DNA of 64,000 nucleotides from Runella slithyformis DSM 19594 (GCF_000218895.1 NC_015703.1:4229001-4293000); one strand, 5' to 3'; numbered from the stretch's first letter, positions 1 to 9,578 are shown. Notes: generated by a model not told the origin, from the sequence alone. Numbers and translations are program-made.

Positions 1-294
1 AGTCTCATTGTATCAGAGAAAGGGAAAGACTGGACGGATTATATCACAGCAACCCGTGACGAGCAGGGTAGCTATGCTCTTATCTATTTGCCCCAAAATC
101 AACCCATTACGGTAGATGTAAGCAAATTGTCGGGGAAAAATAAATCCGTGGCTTGGTTTGATCCCCGTACGGGCAAATTCAGCAACAGGACAATTCTGAA
201 TACTTCCGGTTCTCAAACATTCACTCCGCCCAAAGGGGGAAAAGATTGGGTATTGGTGATTGATGATGCCGGTAAAAAATACGCGTTAAATTGA
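1..294 (+). CDS. C-terminal end of a DUF4038-type glycoside hydrolase (partial)
   Basis: An open frame enters from the left edge and stops at 292-294. The visible 97 residues match the C-terminal region of the next gene: both carry a WFDPRTGK / WYDPRTGK motif, a run of FTPP, and a DWVLVIDDA / DWVLVLDDA ending. In DUF4038 proteins this tail is a small beta-sandwich domain that follows the catalytic barrel (the putative collagen-binding domain). The two genes are therefore tandem paralogues. The catalytic part lies outside the window, so substrate and signal peptide cannot be judged. Confidence 0.8.
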   Translation, partial: SLIVSEKGKDWTDYITATRDEQGSYALIYLPQNQPITVDVSKLSGKNKSVAWFDPRTGKFSNRTILNTSGSQTFTPPKGGKDWVLVIDDAGKKYALN

Positions 295-318
295 AATGGT
301 TTGAATAACGATATAATA

Positions 319-1710
319 ATGAGAAAAATAGCCCTCCTTTTTTTATTGACCGCTGTACTCTTTAAAGCACAAACGTTTGCCCAAAATATAGTTTCCAACG
401 GCCCGCTGAAAGTCTCGGACAACAAACGGTTTTTGGTTCACGAAAACGGCAAACCCTTTTATTGGTTAGGCGATACAGCCTGGGAACTGTTTCACCGACT
501 GAATCGCGAAGAAGCCGAAAAATACCTCAAAAACAGAGCGGAAAAAGGCTTTACCGTCATTCAGGCGGTGGCTTTGGCGGAGTTGGACGGCATTCGCGAC
601 CCGAATCCTTACGGGGAAGTCCCGCTGGAAAACAATGACCCCACCAAGCCGCGTGAAGCGTATTTCAAACACGTAGATTACATCATTGACCGCGCTGCCG
701 AGCTTGGTTTATACGTTGCCTTATTGCCGACGTGGGGGGATAAATTAGCCAAAGAGGGTTGGGGTGAAGGCCCCGAAATCTTCAACGCAGAGAATGCCAA
801 AACCTACGGCAAATGGATCGGTAATCGCTACAAAGACCGAAAGAATATCATTTGGGTGTTGATGGGCGATCGCAACCCTCGTAACGAAGCCGACGTCAAC
901 GTATGGCGAGCCATGGCCACGGGAATAGAAGAAGGCGTCGGAGGCCCTGACAAAGCCCTGATGACGGCCCATCCGCAGCCCAACGGCATGGCCGACGGCG
1001 GCTCGGGAAAATGGTTTCACCAAGACAGTTGGTTTGATTTCAATATGTTCCAAACGGGGCATTGCCGCGAAAATCCCGTGTATGACCGCATACAGGTAGC
1101 GTACAACCGCACGCCCATTAAACCAACGATTGACGGAGAACCGATTTACGAAGATCATCCGGTGTGTTTCAACAGCAAAGAACTGGGCCTTTCGAGCGCC
1201 TATGATTGCCGCATTGCGGCGTATTTGGACGTGTTTGCGGGGGCATTCGGCAATACCTACGGCTGCCATGATGTGTGGCAAATGTACGCGCCGGGCCGTA
1301 AAAGCATCAATGGCGCATCCATACCGTGGTACGACGCCATCAATCTGCCGGCGGCAGGGCAAATGCAATACCTCAGAAAACTCATCGAATCTCGCCCTAT
1401 GTTAGACCGAGTTCCGGACCAAAGCTTGGTGACGCAATCGGGTGAAATATATGACCGGATTCAGGCCACGCGCGGCAAAGACTATGCTTTTGTGTACAGT
1501 GTGAAAGGAAAAGCATTTACCGTTAATTTAGGAAAAATAGCGGGCGCTAACTTAACCGCTTTTTGGTACGACCCGCGTACCGGTAAGAGTAAAGAAGCGG
1601 GAACGTTTGCCAACAAAGGACAACAGGCGTTTACACCGCCCACCTCCGGTTATGGGCAGGATTGGGTATTGGTGTTGGACGATGCCTCTAAGAAGTACGC
1701 AAAACTATGA
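319..1710 (+). CDS. DUF4038 / GH140-like secreted glycoside hydrolase
   Basis: A 463-residue protein. I start it at the ATG at 319, because the TTG at 301 would put six polar residues ahead of a clean signal peptide (MRKIALLFLLTAVLF...TFAQ). The mature protein has the DUF4038 barrel: the N-terminal FLVHENGKPFYWLGDTAW motif, then a WVLMGDRNP segment with the expected catalytic Asp, and an IDGEPIYED segment with a candidate second acid. The C-terminal 90 residues form the small beta-sandwich domain. GH140 members remove apiose from rhamnogalacturonan II, but this family is broad and the substrate here is inferred only as a plant-type glycoside. It overlaps the next gene by ATGA, so co-translation is likely. 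Confidence 0.85.
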   Translation: MRKIALLFLLTAVLFKAQTFAQNIVSNGPLKVSDNKRFLVHENGKPFYWLGDTAWELFHRLNREEAEKYLKNRAEKGFTVIQAVALAELDGIRDPNPYGEVPLENNDPTKPREAYFKHVDYIIDRAAELGLYVALLPTWGDKLAKEGWGEGPEIFNAENAKTYGKWIGNRYKDRKNIIWVLMGDRNPRNEADVNVWRAMATGIEEGVGGPDKALMTAHPQPNGMADGGSGKWFHQDSWFDFNMFQTGHCRENPVYDRIQVAYNRTPIKPTIDGEPIYEDHPVCFNSKELGLSSAYDCRIAAYLDVFAGAFGNTYGCHDVWQMYAPGRKSINGASIPWYDAINLPAAGQMQYLRKLIESRPMLDRVPDQSLVTQSGEIYDRIQATRGKDYAFVYSVKGKAFTVNLGKIAGANLTAFWYDPRTGKSKEAGTFANKGQQAFTPPTSGYGQDWVLVLDDASKKYAKL

Positions 1711-2738
1711 GAATAGCCATTGTCGGAACGGGGTTTTGGGCAAGGTACCAGATTCCTGCCTGGCAGGAGTTGGAAGGGGTGGAAATCGTGGCTGCTTATA
1801 ATCGAACGCGGTCAAAAGCGGAAGAAATTGCTCAAAGATTCTCTATTCCAAACGTTTATGACAATATAGAATCCCTGCTTTTGAAGGAAGAATTGGATTG
1901 TATCGACATAATCACGGATGTAGATACGCACCCGGTTTTTACGAAAATGGCCGCCGAAAGAGGGGTAAATGTGATTTGTCAAAAACCCATGGCGGCATCT
2001 TTTGCCTTGGCTCAGGAAATGATACATGTCTGTCGGAAACAGGGGGTTAAGTTTTTTGTTCATGAAAATTTTCGCTGGCAGGCACCCATTAGAGCCCTCA
2101 AAAAAGCCATCAATTCGGGGGTGATCGGGGAGCCTTTCAAAGCCGGGGTTAGCTTTTGCTCCGGGTTTCCGGTGTTTGATAACCAGCCTTTTTTGGCTGA
2201 ATTAGAGCAGTTTATCCTCACAGACATCGGCTCGCACGTGTTGGATGTGTGCCGATTTTTATTTGGCGAAGCAGATAATCTGCGTTGTATGACCCGAAGA
2301 GTCAATCCCGCCATCAAAGGGGAAGATGTGGCCAATGTGCTGATGGAAATGCAAAGCGGTCTGCATTGCTTTGCCGAAATGTCGTACGCGTCTATTTTGG
2401 AAAAAGAGTCCTTTCCCCAAACCTTGGTCTTAGTGGAAGGCACCAAAGGCTCGCTGCATTTGACCAATGATTTTGTCTTGAAAACCACAACGCGGCAAGG
2501 CACTTTGTCCGAAATCATTAAACCCGTTTTGTACGATTGGCTGGACCCTGCCTACGCCGTAGTGCATTCGAGCATTGTGGATTGTAACCGTGACATTCTC
2601 AGGGGACTACAGGGAGAAGCCGCTGAAACGACGGGCGATGATAATTTTGAAACGGTGAAATTGGTTTTTGCGGCGTATGAATCTGCGCGCACGGGAAAAG
2701 TGATTCACCTAAAAAATTTCAGTGAATGGCTCTCCTGA
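1707..2738 (+). CDS. Gfo/Idh/MocA family NAD(P)-dependent oxidoreductase
   Basis: A 343-residue cytoplasmic enzyme. The N-terminus is a Rossmann fold with GTGFWA at residues 7-12. An ICQKPMA segment carries the catalytic lysine of the family (usually EKP; here QKP). The C-terminal half is the usual alpha/beta substrate domain. Such enzymes oxidise or reduce a hydroxyl of a sugar or inositol. The start overlaps the stop of the glycosidase (ATGA) and the end overlaps the ABC ATPase gene by 13 bases, so all three are translationally coupled. The natural reading is that a sugar released outside the cell, or imported by the transporter, is the substrate. The exact sugar is not determinable. Confidence 0.85.
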   Translation: MRIAIVGTGFWARYQIPAWQELEGVEIVAAYNRTRSKAEEIAQRFSIPNVYDNIESLLLKEELDCIDIITDVDTHPVFTKMAAERGVNVICQKPMAASFALAQEMIHVCRKQGVKFFVHENFRWQAPIRALKKAINSGVIGEPFKAGVSFCSGFPVFDNQPFLAELEQFILTDIGSHVLDVCRFLFGEADNLRCMTRRVNPAIKGEDVANVLMEMQSGLHCFAEMSYASILEKESFPQTLVLVEGTKGSLHLTNDFVLKTTTRQGTLSEIIKPVLYDWLDPAYAVVHSSIVDCNRDILRGLQGEAAETTGDDNFETVKLVFAAYESARTGKVIHLKNFSEWLS

Positions 2739-4210
2739 CCCTACAAAATATCTCCAAAACCTTTCCGGGCGTACAGGCCCTGTCGGACGTTTCGTTTCCA
2801 TTGGAAGCGGGGGAAGTTCATGCGGTTTGCGGTGAAAATGGGGCGGGCAAAAGTACCCTGATGAATATTCTGGCGGGGAATCTTCAACCCGATAGCGGAG
2901 GGCAAATTTTCATTGAGACTAAAGCCGTTCAAATCAGGGACTTCAATCAGGCGCGTGAGCTCGGTATTGCTATTGTGTATCAGGAGCGTTCGTTGGTTGA
3001 AATGCTGAGTATAGCTGAAAATATCTTTGCCAATCGGCACCCGAAAACCAAATGGGGATTGATTGATTATCCGCAATTGTACGCCAACACACAAGCCTTA
3101 CTTCAACAACTCAATTTAACTCATTTGAGTCCGAAAACGCGGGTAGAAACTCTTTCCCCCGCGGAGCGGCAAATGGTGGAAATCGCGAAGGCCCTGTCTC
3201 AAAATCCTCGGATTCTTATTTTGGATGAACCTACGGCCAGTATCACCGAACAGGAAATTAATACCCTTTTTTCGACCATTCGTCAGCTCAAAAAACAAGG
3301 CATTGCGGTGATCTATATCTCGCATCGTATGGCTGAGATCTTTGAAATCGCCGACCGAGTCACGGTGCTGAAAGACGGAAGATACCAAGTTACCCTTTTT
3401 ATTTCTGAAACCAATTCCGCCCAACTCATCAAGTTGATGGTTGGGCGTGATTTGGCTAAAACAGTCCATGAATCGTCAACGCAGGCTGAAACGTTGTTGG
3501 AAGTCAAAGGGCTGGAAAGTGCCTTATTTGAGGATATTAATTTTTACCTCAAAAAAGGCGAGATTGTTGCTTTGGCGGGCTTGGTAGGAGCGGGGCGAAC
3601 GGAAATAGCAAGGGCCATTTTTGGAATGGATACCATAACCGCCGGAAGTGTGTGGCTCGACGGACAGTTGTGCAGCATCCATCACCCTGCCGACGCGATT
3701 TCTTATGGGATAGGATATGTACCGGAAGACCGAAAAAATCAGGGGCTTTTTTTGGACATGAGCGTTCAGGAGAATATTGTGGCGGGTAGGTTTTCGGGAA
3801 ATGAAGCCATTTCAACCCAAGAACAGCTACAAATTGCAACTCAATTTAAAGAAGACCTGCGGATTCAAACACCTGCTGTTTCTCAAAAAGTCAGGCTGTT
3901 AAGCGGTGGAAATCAGCAGAAATGTGTCTTAGCCCGTTGGCTGCATCTGAATCCGAAAGTACTGATCGTGGACGAGCCTACTCACGGTGTAGATGTAGGA
4001 GCTAAACTTGAAATATACGAACTGTTACATAAAATGGCGTTGACGGGCACGAGTATTCTGCTGATTTCAAGCGAATTGCCTGAGGTATTGGCTTTGGCGG
4101 ACAGAATTTTGGTGGTGTATCACGGAAAAATTGCCGGAGAATTGAGCTGTTCCGAAGCCACTGAAGAGCGGATTTTGGCCTTGGCCTCGGGCGAATTGAA
4201 TGACGAATGA
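2726..4210 (+). CDS. Sugar ABC transporter ATP-binding protein (RbsA/MglA type)
   Basis: A 494-residue protein with two ATPase domains, as in ribose and galactose importers. Domain 1 has Walker A GENGAGKST near residue 36, an LSPAERQMVEIAKAL signature and Walker B ILILDEPTAS. Domain 2 has the degenerate loop GLVGAGRTE typical of RbsA, an intact LSGGNQQK signature and VLIVDEPTHGVDVG. It powers the permease encoded 160 bases downstream. ABC sugar importers of this class are uncommon in Bacteroidota, which mostly use SusCD and symporters. The last codons and the stop lie in a heptamer repeat (ACGAATG), so the extreme C-terminus (LNDE) may be repeat-derived. Confidence 0.92.
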   Translation: MALLTLQNISKTFPGVQALSDVSFPLEAGEVHAVCGENGAGKSTLMNILAGNLQPDSGGQIFIETKAVQIRDFNQARELGIAIVYQERSLVEMLSIAENIFANRHPKTKWGLIDYPQLYANTQALLQQLNLTHLSPKTRVETLSPAERQMVEIAKALSQNPRILILDEPTASITEQEINTLFSTIRQLKKQGIAVIYISHRMAEIFEIADRVTVLKDGRYQVTLFISETNSAQLIKLMVGRDLAKTVHESSTQAETLLEVKGLESALFEDINFYLKKGEIVALAGLVGAGRTEIARAIFGMDTITAGSVWLDGQLCSIHHPADAISYGIGYVPEDRKNQGLFLDMSVQENIVAGRFSGNEAISTQEQLQIATQFKEDLRIQTPAVSQKVRLLSGGNQQKCVLARWLHLNPKVLIVDEPTHGVDVGAKLEIYELLHKMALTGTSILLISSELPEVLALADRILVVYHGKIAGELSCSEATEERILALASGELNDE

Positions 4211-4253
4211 ACGAATGACGAATGAACGAATGACGATTGAGGAATGGACGATG
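4203..4253 (+). repeat. Heptamer repeat ACGAATG
   Basis: Four exact ACGAATG copies (4203-4209, 4211-4217, 4218-4224, 4226-4232) are followed by the degenerate copies ACGATTG, AGGAATG and GACGATG. The first copy contains the stop codon of the ATPase gene. A related stretch with the same period occurs at 54983-55017. Confidence 0.85.
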
Positions 4254-4369
4254 GGGGTACCCGCGGTCTGCTATTACGCTGTACGATGACAAATAAGGCT
4301 GTTTTATAGTTATTTACAATCAACATTAACTATAATCCGCGTTTCAATAGATTCAAAATACGATAGAAA

Positions 4370-6358
4370 ATGAAATACCTGCAAGACCGAATCTTTACCT
4401 TATCTGTGCTCATCGTATTGGTGTGCATAGGAGCGTCGATGGCCTTTCCCCAACAGTTTCCTACGTTTGAGAATTTCAGCCAAATCCTGCTCAATGTCTC
4501 CATTGAAACCATTGTGGCGGTGGGGATGATGGTGTTGATGATTACGGGCGTCTTTGATCTTTCGGTAGGTTCGGTCGTGGCCCTCTCGGGTGGTTTAGCA
4601 GCTTATTTGATGGTCAATATGGGTATCTCCATGCCGGTTGCGGTATTGGCAGGCGTATTGGCTTCGTTGGCCGTAGGCTGGGTCAATGGGTATTTTATCG
4701 CCAAGGTAGGGATCAATCCGTTGATTCAAACTTTGGCCACAATGGGCATGGTGCGAGGGCTGGCATTGATGATTGCGGGGGCCGGTATTCAAAATTTGCC
4801 GTATGAATTCATTTATATCGGTCAAAGTAAACTGCTGAAAATTCAGTCTCCCGTTTGGTGGATGTTGGCTGTTGTGTTGATTTTTCATTTGCTTACCACC
4901 CGCACCGTTTTCTTTCGCCGTTACTATTACATTGGCGGTAACGAAAAAGCGGCTGATTTATCGGGAATCCGAGTGCGCAAAATGAAGCATTACGCATTTA
5001 TTCTATCCGCATTGTTGGCAGGAATCGCCGGGATTTTAATTGCTTCTCGGCTGGGTTCGGCCATTGCTTCCATTGGGAAAGGCATGGAGCTACGGGTCAT
5101 TACGGCCGTGATCTTGGGCGGAGCCAGTTTGGCGGGAGGCCAGGGTCGAATTGTCGGAGCCTTGTTGGGGACGGTATTTATGGGTATTATTTCCAACGTT
5201 ATGGTGCTCTCCAGAGTGTCGGGGTATTGGCAGGAAATCATTTTGGGGGCGATCCTGATTGTAGCCATTTGGTTTGATATAGTGCTCAAAGGACCCCTAA
5301 TGCAGCAACGGCTGCGGTCAAAAGGGGGAGTACTGAAGAAAGTATTGATTTTGTTTCCCCTATGGGTAGCAGGGGGCTGGGCATTATCGTCCTGCGAAGG
5401 CCCGCCCCGTGATACAACGGCTGCTGAAAGCACTGCCGTCAATGAAGCTGATTATGCCATGACCGAAGCCACTGCCGACGAAGAATACGTTATGGTGACT
5501 GCGGCGACGAGTTTGCCGTTGTTTGTTACTCACGACCAAGCGGCGTTCAGAGCATGGGGGAAAGCACGAGGCGTGAAAGTAAGCATTGTGGGGCCTACCG
5601 ACTGGAACGTGCCGGCACAAATTGAGGCCATAGAGCAGGTGATTGCCACAAAGCCGGCCGGAATGCTCATCAACGGCACCGATTTGGGTATCGCCAATGC
5701 CATCAATAAAGCCGTTGAAGCGGGTATCCCGACCGTCGTGTATGATTCGGAAATACCGAGCAAACGGCATTGTTTTTTGGGCTCGGATTGGTATCAAATG
5801 GGGTTGAAACAGGGCGAAGCGATTGTGAAATTGGCGAATGGAAAAAAAGGGAAAGTAGCCTGTGTGGGCATATTGGGTCAGAGCAATCAGGAAGAAGGTT
5901 TCAGGGGGTTGCAGGAGGCGTTGAAAAAACACCCGAATCTGCAATTTTTAGGCAAATTTGAAACCCATAATTCGACGGAAGAAACGGCGCGCGTTACCTC
6001 CGATTTGATAAGCAGTTATCCGGATTTGGTTGCTATTGCCGGTTTTACCTCTGAAACAGGCCCGGGGATTGGGTTAGGAATTAAGGAAATGAACCGCGTC
6101 GGCAAGGTTATCGGTACCAATGTAGATGCCGGACCAATATTGCTTAAATTGTTGAAAGAAGGCGTATTACAATTGTTAGTGGAACAAAAACGGGAAACGT
6201 TTGTGTGGTACGGAGCCCAATTTTTATTCGATATGGTTCACAACGTCAATGCCTTTCCAAAAAACTACATTCAGGCAGGAAGCCACGCGCTGCCGTACTC
6301 GGTCAATACGGGTATTATCGAAATCAATAAAGATAATGTAGATAACTTCATCAAATAA
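4370..6358 (+). CDS. Fused sugar ABC permease (RbsC-like) and substrate-binding protein (RbsB-like)
   Basis: One 662-residue frame. Residues 1-315 are an RbsC-type permease with many membrane helices, including the conserved GVFDLSVGSVVAL and GGASLAGGQGR segments. Residues about 343-662 are an RbsB-type periplasmic sugar-binding protein: two alpha/beta lobes, with PAGMLINGTD and a late GTNVDAGPILL segment. Between them, residues 322-342 look like a lipoprotein signal peptide: LKK, a hydrophobic stretch, then LSSC with Cys at 342. An in-frame ATG at 5300 (residue 311) could restart translation and make a separate lipoprotein. Normally these are two genes. The fusion would tether one binding protein per permease unless signal peptidase II cuts at Cys342. 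A lost stop codon in evolution is the simplest origin; a sequencing error is less likely because the frame stays open and conserved on both sides. Confidence 0.88.
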   Translation: MKYLQDRIFTLSVLIVLVCIGASMAFPQQFPTFENFSQILLNVSIETIVAVGMMVLMITGVFDLSVGSVVALSGGLAAYLMVNMGISMPVAVLAGVLASLAVGWVNGYFIAKVGINPLIQTLATMGMVRGLALMIAGAGIQNLPYEFIYIGQSKLLKIQSPVWWMLAVVLIFHLLTTRTVFFRRYYYIGGNEKAADLSGIRVRKMKHYAFILSALLAGIAGILIASRLGSAIASIGKGMELRVITAVILGGASLAGGQGRIVGALLGTVFMGIISNVMVLSRVSGYWQEIILGAILIVAIWFDIVLKGPLMQQRLRSKGGVLKKVLILFPLWVAGGWALSSCEGPPRDTTAAESTAVNEADYAMTEATADEEYVMVTAATSLPLFVTHDQAAFRAWGKARGVKVSIVGPTDWNVPAQIEAIEQVIATKPAGMLINGTDLGIANAINKAVEAGIPTVVYDSEIPSKRHCFLGSDWYQMGLKQGEAIVKLANGKKGKVACVGILGQSNQEEGFRGLQEALKKHPNLQFLGKFETHNSTEETARVTSDLISSYPDLVAIAGFTSETGPGIGLGIKEMNRVGKVIGTNVDAGPILLKLLKEGVLQLLVEQKRETFVWYGAQFLFDMVHNVNAFPKNYIQAGSHALPYSVNTGIIEINKDNVDNFIK

Positions 6359-6540
6359 AATTCGGTAGTTGGGCGGAATAATACAATGAATGGGTAAAAT
6401 AGTATTATAAAACTGAAGAGGCGAATCTGTTATTTTGTAATAAATTACATTGCAAATATCTCTATTGCCTGTATGTAATTCTTGGACTTTATAATTGAAC
6501 AGTAGTTTTTTCATCATAGATAGATTGTTATTGCATAGAT

Positions 6541-6566
6541 TAGGGGTGGGTGACTACCCGCCCCTA
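6541..6566. repeat. GC-rich REP-like hairpin, possible terminator
   Basis: The arms 6542-6551 and 6556-6565 pair over 10 bases, with one G-T pair and a 4-base loop. The right arm is followed by an AT-rich ATTTTATTT run. It lies between the transporter fusion and the GH26 gene. It may both end the upstream transcript and belong to the dispersed GC-rich hairpin family seen at 17021 and 59765. Confidence 0.6.
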
Positions 6567-6594
6567 ATTTTATTTGACCAGAAACTTGAACACC

Positions 6595-7713
6595 ATGAAA
6601 AGACCTCTCCTTTTTCTTTTTCTCCTTATCTCTTGTTTTAGTGCGTTTGGTCAGATTGACCGCAAAGCAACTAAAGAAACAAAAGCACTCTATGCCAATC
6701 TTAATCGGATACAGAAACAAGGCGTACTTTTTGGGCATCAGGATGGCTTAGCGTATGGACTGAACCGTGATTCGACGCGTTGGATGGGCGAAGAAAATCG
6801 TTCGGATGTAAAAACGGTTTCGGGCGAGTTTCCTGCCGTTATTGGCTGGGATTTGGGAAAAATGGAGTTTGACAGTGCCCGAAATCTGGACGGAGTGCCG
6901 TTTGATCTGATGAAAAAACGCATGGTGGAGCACTGCCAACGAGGCGGTATCAACACCGTCAGTTGGCATCCAAACAATCCCATTGATCCTTCAAAAACGA
7001 CTTGGGATAACGTCGATTCGACCATCAAACGGGTTTTGAACGATAAAAAAAGCCTCAAAGTCTACAAAAAATGGCTCGACAAAGCCGCCGTTTTCTTCAA
7101 AAGCCTTGAGACGTCCGATGGCACATTGGTGCCCATTATTTACCGTCCTTACCACGAGCATACCGGCAGTTGGTTTTGGTGGGGTGCGGGGCATTGCAGC
7201 CCGGAAGAGTACAAAGAATTTTGGCAAATGACGGTGAAATACCTCCAAAAAAAGAAGAAAGTTCACAATCTGCTCATCGCGTATTCAACCGACCGATTTA
7301 CGTCCAAAGAACATTATTTAGAACGATACCCGGGCAATGAATGGGTAGATTTGGTGGGTTTTGACCTGTATCACCGCAATGCACCCGCGAGCAACGAAGC
7401 GTTTAAAGCTGACTTTAAACGCATGGTAACGACTTTACAAGAGGTTGCAACGGAAAACAACAAGCCCTGCGCCGTCACCGAAATGGGATTGGAAAAAGTT
7501 TCGGAAGCCAATTGGTGGACTGACATTGTGCTGCCCGTGGTACAGGATACCAAACTGTCGTATTTTTTGGTGTGGCGCAACGGTCGCCCCGACCATTACT
7601 ATGCACCGTTTGAAGGCCAAAAAAGCGCGGTTAATTTTATGAAAATGATTGAATCCGGCAAAGTGTGGTTGGAAAGAAAAACCGCTGACCAACGCTTATA
7701 CCAAACGAACTGA
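6595..7713 (+). CDS. GH26 endo-beta-1,4-mannanase
   Basis: A 372-residue exported enzyme that cuts beta-1,4-mannan. I choose the ATG at 6595 (the TTG at 6574 adds seven residues ahead of the signal peptide MKRPLLFLFLLISCFSAFGQ). LISC also fits a lipobox, so it may be a surface lipoprotein. The catalytic acid/base sits in YRPYHEHTGSWFWWG (Glu188 in this numbering) and the nucleophile in AVTEMGLE (Glu296), the GH26 pattern. It heads a run with a symporter, GH130 phosphorylase and 2-epimerase, the same gene set as the Bacteroides fragilis mannan pathway. Its expected product is mannobiose. Confidence 0.93.
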   Translation: MKRPLLFLFLLISCFSAFGQIDRKATKETKALYANLNRIQKQGVLFGHQDGLAYGLNRDSTRWMGEENRSDVKTVSGEFPAVIGWDLGKMEFDSARNLDGVPFDLMKKRMVEHCQRGGINTVSWHPNNPIDPSKTTWDNVDSTIKRVLNDKKSLKVYKKWLDKAAVFFKSLETSDGTLVPIIYRPYHEHTGSWFWWGAGHCSPEEYKEFWQMTVKYLQKKKKVHNLLIAYSTDRFTSKEHYLERYPGNEWVDLVGFDLYHRNAPASNEAFKADFKRMVTTLQEVATENNKPCAVTEMGLEKVSEANWWTDIVLPVVQDTKLSYFLVWRNGRPDHYYAPFEGQKSAVNFMKMIESGKVWLERKTADQRLYQTN

Positions 7714-7748
7714 ACCTTACCTGCCATTTCGAAAGAGAGACTTAACCT

Positions 7749-9578
7749 ATGAAAATTCAGGGACTTGATTTTTTAGTCATCGCACTTTACCTCGTCGTGA
7801 TTTCGGCTATCGGAATCATCATGAAAAAACGTGCACAACGCAGCAAAAACGACTATATGCTAGGCGGAAACACCTTGCCTTGGTGGATGTTGGGGATTTC
7901 CAACGCGTCGGGTATGTTTGATATTTCGGGCACGATTTGGATGGTATCCATTATGTTTGTGTATGGCCTGAAAAGTATCTGGTTGGTGTGGCTGTGGCCC
8001 GTTTTTAATCAGGTTTTTCTGTTTGTGTATCTGGCGGTGTGGCTTCGCCGGTCGGGAGTATCGACGGGTGCGGAGTGGATGCTCACCCGTTTCGGCACCA
8101 AAAAAGACGCCCAAATGGCTCACAAGATCATCATCGCCTTCGCGCTCTTGAGCTGCTTTGGTTTTATGGCGTACGGCTTTATCGGGTTGGGAAAATTTAT
8201 CGAAATATTTCTCCCCTTTTCGTCCATTGCCTCCTATATTCCTTTCAGCGTTTCGCCCGAATTTGTTCCTCATTTTTACGGCATCATCTTTACCCTTTTT
8301 GCGGTGTTTTACTCCGTCATGGGCGGCATGTCGAGCATTGTGTGGGCTGATGTGATACAATATGGACTCATGGCGCTTGGCTCAATTTCTATCGGAATCA
8401 TTGCCATGGGCGAACTGTCGGGCCAAACGCTTAATGTGCCGCCCGATTGGTCCAGTATCTTCTTTGGTTGGAACCTTGATTTGGATTGGTCAAACATCAT
8501 TGCCGACGTAAATCAAAAAATCACGGACGATAAATACAGTCCGTTCGGGATGTTCTTTTCGTTGATGTTGGCTAAAGGTATTTTGGCAAGCATTGCCGGT
8601 CCGGCACCTAACTATGACATGCAGAAGATCCTTTCCTCCAAGTCGCCCCGTGATGCAGCGCTGATGAGTATGTTTGTCAATATTGTGTTGTTGCCTACAC
8701 GTTATTTTATGATTATCGGCTTCACCGTTTTGGGGCTTTTGTACTACCATGACCTTAACATACAGACGGCCACGGGCGGCGTTGATTTTGAGCGTATCCT
8801 GCCCGCTGCGATTCTTAAATTTGCTCCTGCGGGCCTTTTAGGATTGTTTTTGGTGGAATTAATGGCCGCTTTTATGGGTACTTTTGCGGGTACGCTCAAC
8901 GCTGCTCAAGCGTACATCGTCAACGATATTTATCTCAAGTCCATCAAGCCCAAAGCGACCAATCGGGAAATCAGCCGGGCCAACTATCTGGTTGGGGTTG
9001 TAGTGGTTGCAATCAGTATTGTGTTAGGCATTTTTGCCAAAGACGTCAACAGTGTCCTGCAGTGGATCGTGGGCGCTTTGTACGGGGGGTACGTAGCGGC
9101 CAACGTGCTCAAATGGCATTGGTGGCGCTTCAATGGAATGGGTTTTTTCTGGGGAATGGCGGCCGGGATTGTCTCGGCCATGACACTTCCGTATGTATTT
9201 CCCGACACGTTACCCTTGTTTTATTTTCCATTGATTTTAGTGTTATCGGCCGTAGGCTCGGTGGTCGGTTCTTTGATGACACCACCAACGGATATGGACG
9301 TGCTGAAGAAATTTTACCGCAATGTTCGTCCGTGGGGATTTTGGGGGCCGATTCATGCCGAAGTGATGAAAGAAGACCCGACGTTTGAACGAAACAAAAA
9401 TTTCAGTTGGGATATGTTCAACGTGGTGGTTGGAACCATTGCCCAAACAGCCATTACGTCGTTGCCCGTTTTTGTGGTGCTTCTGATGCCCATACAGGGC
9501 TTTATCACCGCGACAGTATTGGCGGTTTGTGTCTTTATCTTGTGGAAAACATGGTACCAAAAACTGCCGGATGCTTAG
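7749..9578 (+). CDS. Sodium:solute symporter, likely mannobiose importer
   Basis: A 609-residue inner-membrane protein of the SSS family with about 13-15 predicted helices. The N-terminus reads FLVIALYLVVISAIG, followed by the family-typical NDYMLGGNTLPWWMLG segment near residues 34-49 and a conserved SNASGMFDISGT. It starts 36 bases after the mannanase gene and precedes the phosphorylase, so they probably form one transcript. In the Bacteroides fragilis mannan cluster a symporter in this role is thought to carry mannobiose across the inner membrane. That substrate is inferred from context, not from sequence. Confidence 0.88.
   Translation: MKIQGLDFLVIALYLVVISAIGIIMKKRAQRSKNDYMLGGNTLPWWMLGISNASGMFDISGTIWMVSIMFVYGLKSIWLVWLWPVFNQVFLFVYLAVWLRRSGVSTGAEWMLTRFGTKKDAQMAHKIIIAFALLSCFGFMAYGFIGLGKFIEIFLPFSSIASYIPFSVSPEFVPHFYGIIFTLFAVFYSVMGGMSSIVWADVIQYGLMALGSISIGIIAMGELSGQTLNVPPDWSSIFFGWNLDLDWSNIIADVNQKITDDKYSPFGMFFSLMLAKGILASIAGPAPNYDMQKILSSKSPRDAALMSMFVNIVLLPTRYFMIIGFTVLGLLYYHDLNIQTATGGVDFERILPAAILKFAPAGLLGLFLVELMAAFMGTFAGTLNAAQAYIVNDIYLKSIKPKATNREISRANYLVGVVVVAISIVLGIFAKDVNSVLQWIVGALYGGYVAANVLKWHWWRFNGMGFFWGMAAGIVSAMTLPYVFPDTLPLFYFPLILVLSAVGSVVGSLMTPPTDMDVLKKFYRNVRPWGFWGPIHAEVMKEDPTFERNKNFSWDMFNVVVGTIAQTAITSLPVFVVLLMPIQGFITATVLAVCVFILWKTWYQKLPDA

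Noticed and set aside
745-1368. A 207-codon open frame on the reverse strand of the DUF4038 gene
   Set aside because: It lies wholly inside a well-supported gene, has no family features and follows from that gene's codon bias.
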